Source: Caulobacterales bacterium (GTDB lineage Bacteria; Pseudomonadota; Alphaproteobacteria; Caulobacterales; Caulobacteraceae). Taken from it: a stretch of DNA of 64,000 nucleotides. Below the pieces are notes generated by a model. The model was not told the DNA's origin. It ran no database searches and saw only the letters and a list, made by a program, of their open reading frames with translations. The stretch spans positions 313,001-377,000 of the forward strand of contig JAFLCS010000002.1 in NCBI GenBank assembly GCA_017302105.1, read 5' to 3'. Of this stretch, positions 62,571 through 64,000 are shown one piece after another. Every line of letters begins with the position of its first letter. The stretch's first letter is position 1. The position numbers and the translations under genes were made by a program.

Positions 62571-64000
62571 TTGAAGATTCAAACCATTCGTGAGCGGCTG
62601 TTGGCCTCGACGATGATCGCAGGTGTCGCTGTTGCGGCGTTCGCGGCGACGCCGGCCATGGCCCAAGACGGTCCGGGAGATGATGTCGCTGACATCGTCG
62701 TCACCGGTTCGCGCATCCCGCAGCCCAACCTGGTGACCACCAGCCCGGTGACCCAGGTCACGGGTGAGGACATCGACGTAGCGGGCGTGACCCGTGTTGA
62801 AGACCTCGTCAACCAGCTGCCTCAGGCCTTCGCCGCGCAGAACTCGACGGTTGTGAACGGTGCCACCGGCACCGCCACGGTTTCGCTGCGCAACCTCGGT
62901 GCCGACCGCACCCTGGTCCTGATCGATGGCCGCCGTATCGGCTATGGTTCGCCGAACGATGCCGCTGCCGACCTGAACCCGATCCCGGGCCAGCTCGTGG
63001 AGCGCGTTGAAGTTCTGACCGGCGGTGCCTCGGCCGTTTACGGCTCGGACGCCCTGGCCGGCGTTGTGAACTTCATCATGCGCCGGAACTTCGAAGGCGT
63101 TCAGCTGGATGCCCAATACGGCTTCTACCAGCACAGCAACGACTTTGACGGTCCCGGTGGCGTTCGCGCGGCCGTTGCGGCGCGGAATTCGACCAACCCG
63201 ACCCAGTTCCGTCTGCCGGCCGACAACGTGATGGACGGCTACAGCCGTGAAGCGACCCTGGTCATGGGGACTGGCTCGGACGATGGCCGGGCTCACGTCA
63301 CCGCCTATCTGGCCTACCGCCAGAACGACGCGGTTTCGCAGGCTGAGCGTGACTATTCGGCCTGTACGATCGCGGCCGCCGGCACGGTCTATGGCTGCGG
63401 TGGCTCGAGCACCTCGGCCACTGGACGCTTTATCTCGCTGACGTCGGGCTCGGACACCACCGTGGCGAGCGGAACGGGTACGGGCAACGGCGTGTTCGCG
63501 CCTTGGTCGGCCTCCCGTCAGTTCAACTACGGCCCCATCAACTACTTCCAGCGTCCGGACGAGCGCTATTCGTTCGGTGCCTTCGCTGATTACGAGATCA
63601 ACGATCACGCCTCCGTGTATGCGGACATGATGTTCACCGACTATTCGTCGGTGGCTCAGATCGCTCCGTCGGGTGCCTTCCTGGGCCCGATCGTCACCAT
63701 CAACTGCGCCAACCCGCTGCTGTCCGCTTCTCAGCGGACGACGATTGGTTGTACGGCTCCGACCGACGACATTCCGATGCTGATCGGTCGCCGGAACGTC
63801 GAAGGCGGCCCGCGTCAAGATGACATCGGATACCAGACCTTCCGTATGGTTGCGGGTGTCCGTGGCGACATCAATGACTGGTGGGCCTACGACGTCTATG
63901 GCAGCTATTCGCGTGTCGAGCTTCAGCGCGTCTATCGCAATGACTTCTCGAACCAGCGTCTGACGCGGGCCTTCGACGTCATCGACGATCCGATGAATCC
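62571..64000 (+). CDS. TonB-dependent outer-membrane receptor (partial, C-terminus beyond window)
   Basis: The frame starts at TTG 62571 (LKIQTIRERLLASTMIAGVA) with AGGAGG 7 bases upstream, and runs to the right edge without a stop, showing about 476 residues. A signal peptide ends at PAMAQ; a TonB-box-like DIVVTGSRIPQ follows, then the plug domain with VSLRNLGADRTLVLIDGRR, GGASAVYGSDALAGVVNFIM, and the first beta-barrel strands. Long insertions with Cys pairs suggest a carbohydrate or other large-substrate receptor as common in Caulobacterales. The ligand is unknown. Confidence 0.93.
   Translation, partial: MKIQTIRERLLASTMIAGVAVAAFAATPAMAQDGPGDDVADIVVTGSRIPQPNLVTTSPVTQVTGEDIDVAGVTRVEDLVNQLPQAFAAQNSTVVNGATGTATVSLRNLGADRTLVLIDGRRIGYGSPNDAAADLNPIPGQLVERVEVLTGGASAVYGSDALAGVVNFIMRRNFEGVQLDAQYGFYQHSNDFDGPGGVRAAVAARNSTNPTQFRLPADNVMDGYSREATLVMGTGSDDGRAHVTAYLAYRQNDAVSQAERDYSACTIAAAGTVYGCGGSSTSATGRFISLTSGSDTTVASGTGTGNGVFAPWSASRQFNYGPINYFQRPDERYSFGAFADYEINDHASVYADMMFTDYSSVAQIAPSGAFLGPIVTINCANPLLSASQRTTIGCTAPTDDIPMLIGRRNVEGGPRQDDIGYQTFRMVAGVRGDINDWWAYDVYGSYSRVELQRVYRNDFSNQRLTRAFDVIDDPMN

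Noticed and set aside
62556-63818. 420-codon minus-strand frame across the TonB receptor
   Set aside because: The receptor frame on the plus strand has signal peptide, plug motifs and a strong ribosome site; the antisense frame has none.

Overview
The window is a high-GC, gene-dense chromosomal segment of an alphaproteobacterium of the order Caulobacterales, most likely Brevundimonas or a close relative. This rests on a SciP-type CtrA regulator beside the flagellar hook operon, a bactofilin next to an M23 peptidase, an rne-amiC-PBP1A-prfB-bactofilin-M23 block (the order I remember from Caulobacter), metal-type KdsA, Mla/Mce transport, and a TonB-dependent receptor at the right edge. I saw no tRNA, rRNA, CRISPR array, insertion sequence or integrase.

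Region by region. 1-11.6 kb is an envelope block: a partial DsbA-like protein, a BepA-like M48 protease and RNase E on the minus strand; amidase, PBP1A and prfB (with its programmed +1 frameshift) on the plus strand; then bactofilin and an M23 peptidase. 11.8-18.3 kb is housekeeping: peroxiredoxin, TyrRS, a DOMON-like/NamZ muramidase pair, RNase HII, Tag and photolyase. 18.4-26.8 kb is a long co-directional run: kdsA, two glycosyltransferases, an LpxL-like acyltransferase fused to a DUF3089 domain, then nucleoside hydrolase, ribokinase, a 2OG-Fe(II) oxygenase, and a methyltransferase running in frame into a free-methionine sulfoxide reductase. 26.9-31.1 kb is the flagellar hook operon (fliK-flgD-flgE) behind a clear sigma-54 promoter, followed by sciP with a CtrA-like box. 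31.1-34.8 kb is an Fbp iron ABC importer. 34.9-38.4 kb is an Mla-type lipid transporter. 38.5-40.5 kb is an SdpR-SdpI-hydrolase operon with a palindromic operator. 41.6-46.3 kb holds a permuted-looking DAAO-like oxidoreductase, a CoA-transferase pair, a CBS-hybrid kinase without its phospho-accepting His, and cutA. 46.3-48.1 kb is a queC-queE-queD operon. The rest mixes aroC, pdxH, regulators, an acyl-CoA ligase, several DUF membrane proteins, a second M48 protease and an MBL hydrolase.

The strongest oddities are two in-frame fusions (one with a degraded nucleophile elbow), the His-less hybrid kinase, a QueD without the usual Cys, a 15-residue tandem repeat in FliK, and an AT-rich orphan gene (about 35% GC by hand count) inserted between pirin and aroC. 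None is proof of a new system; each can be tested as stated.
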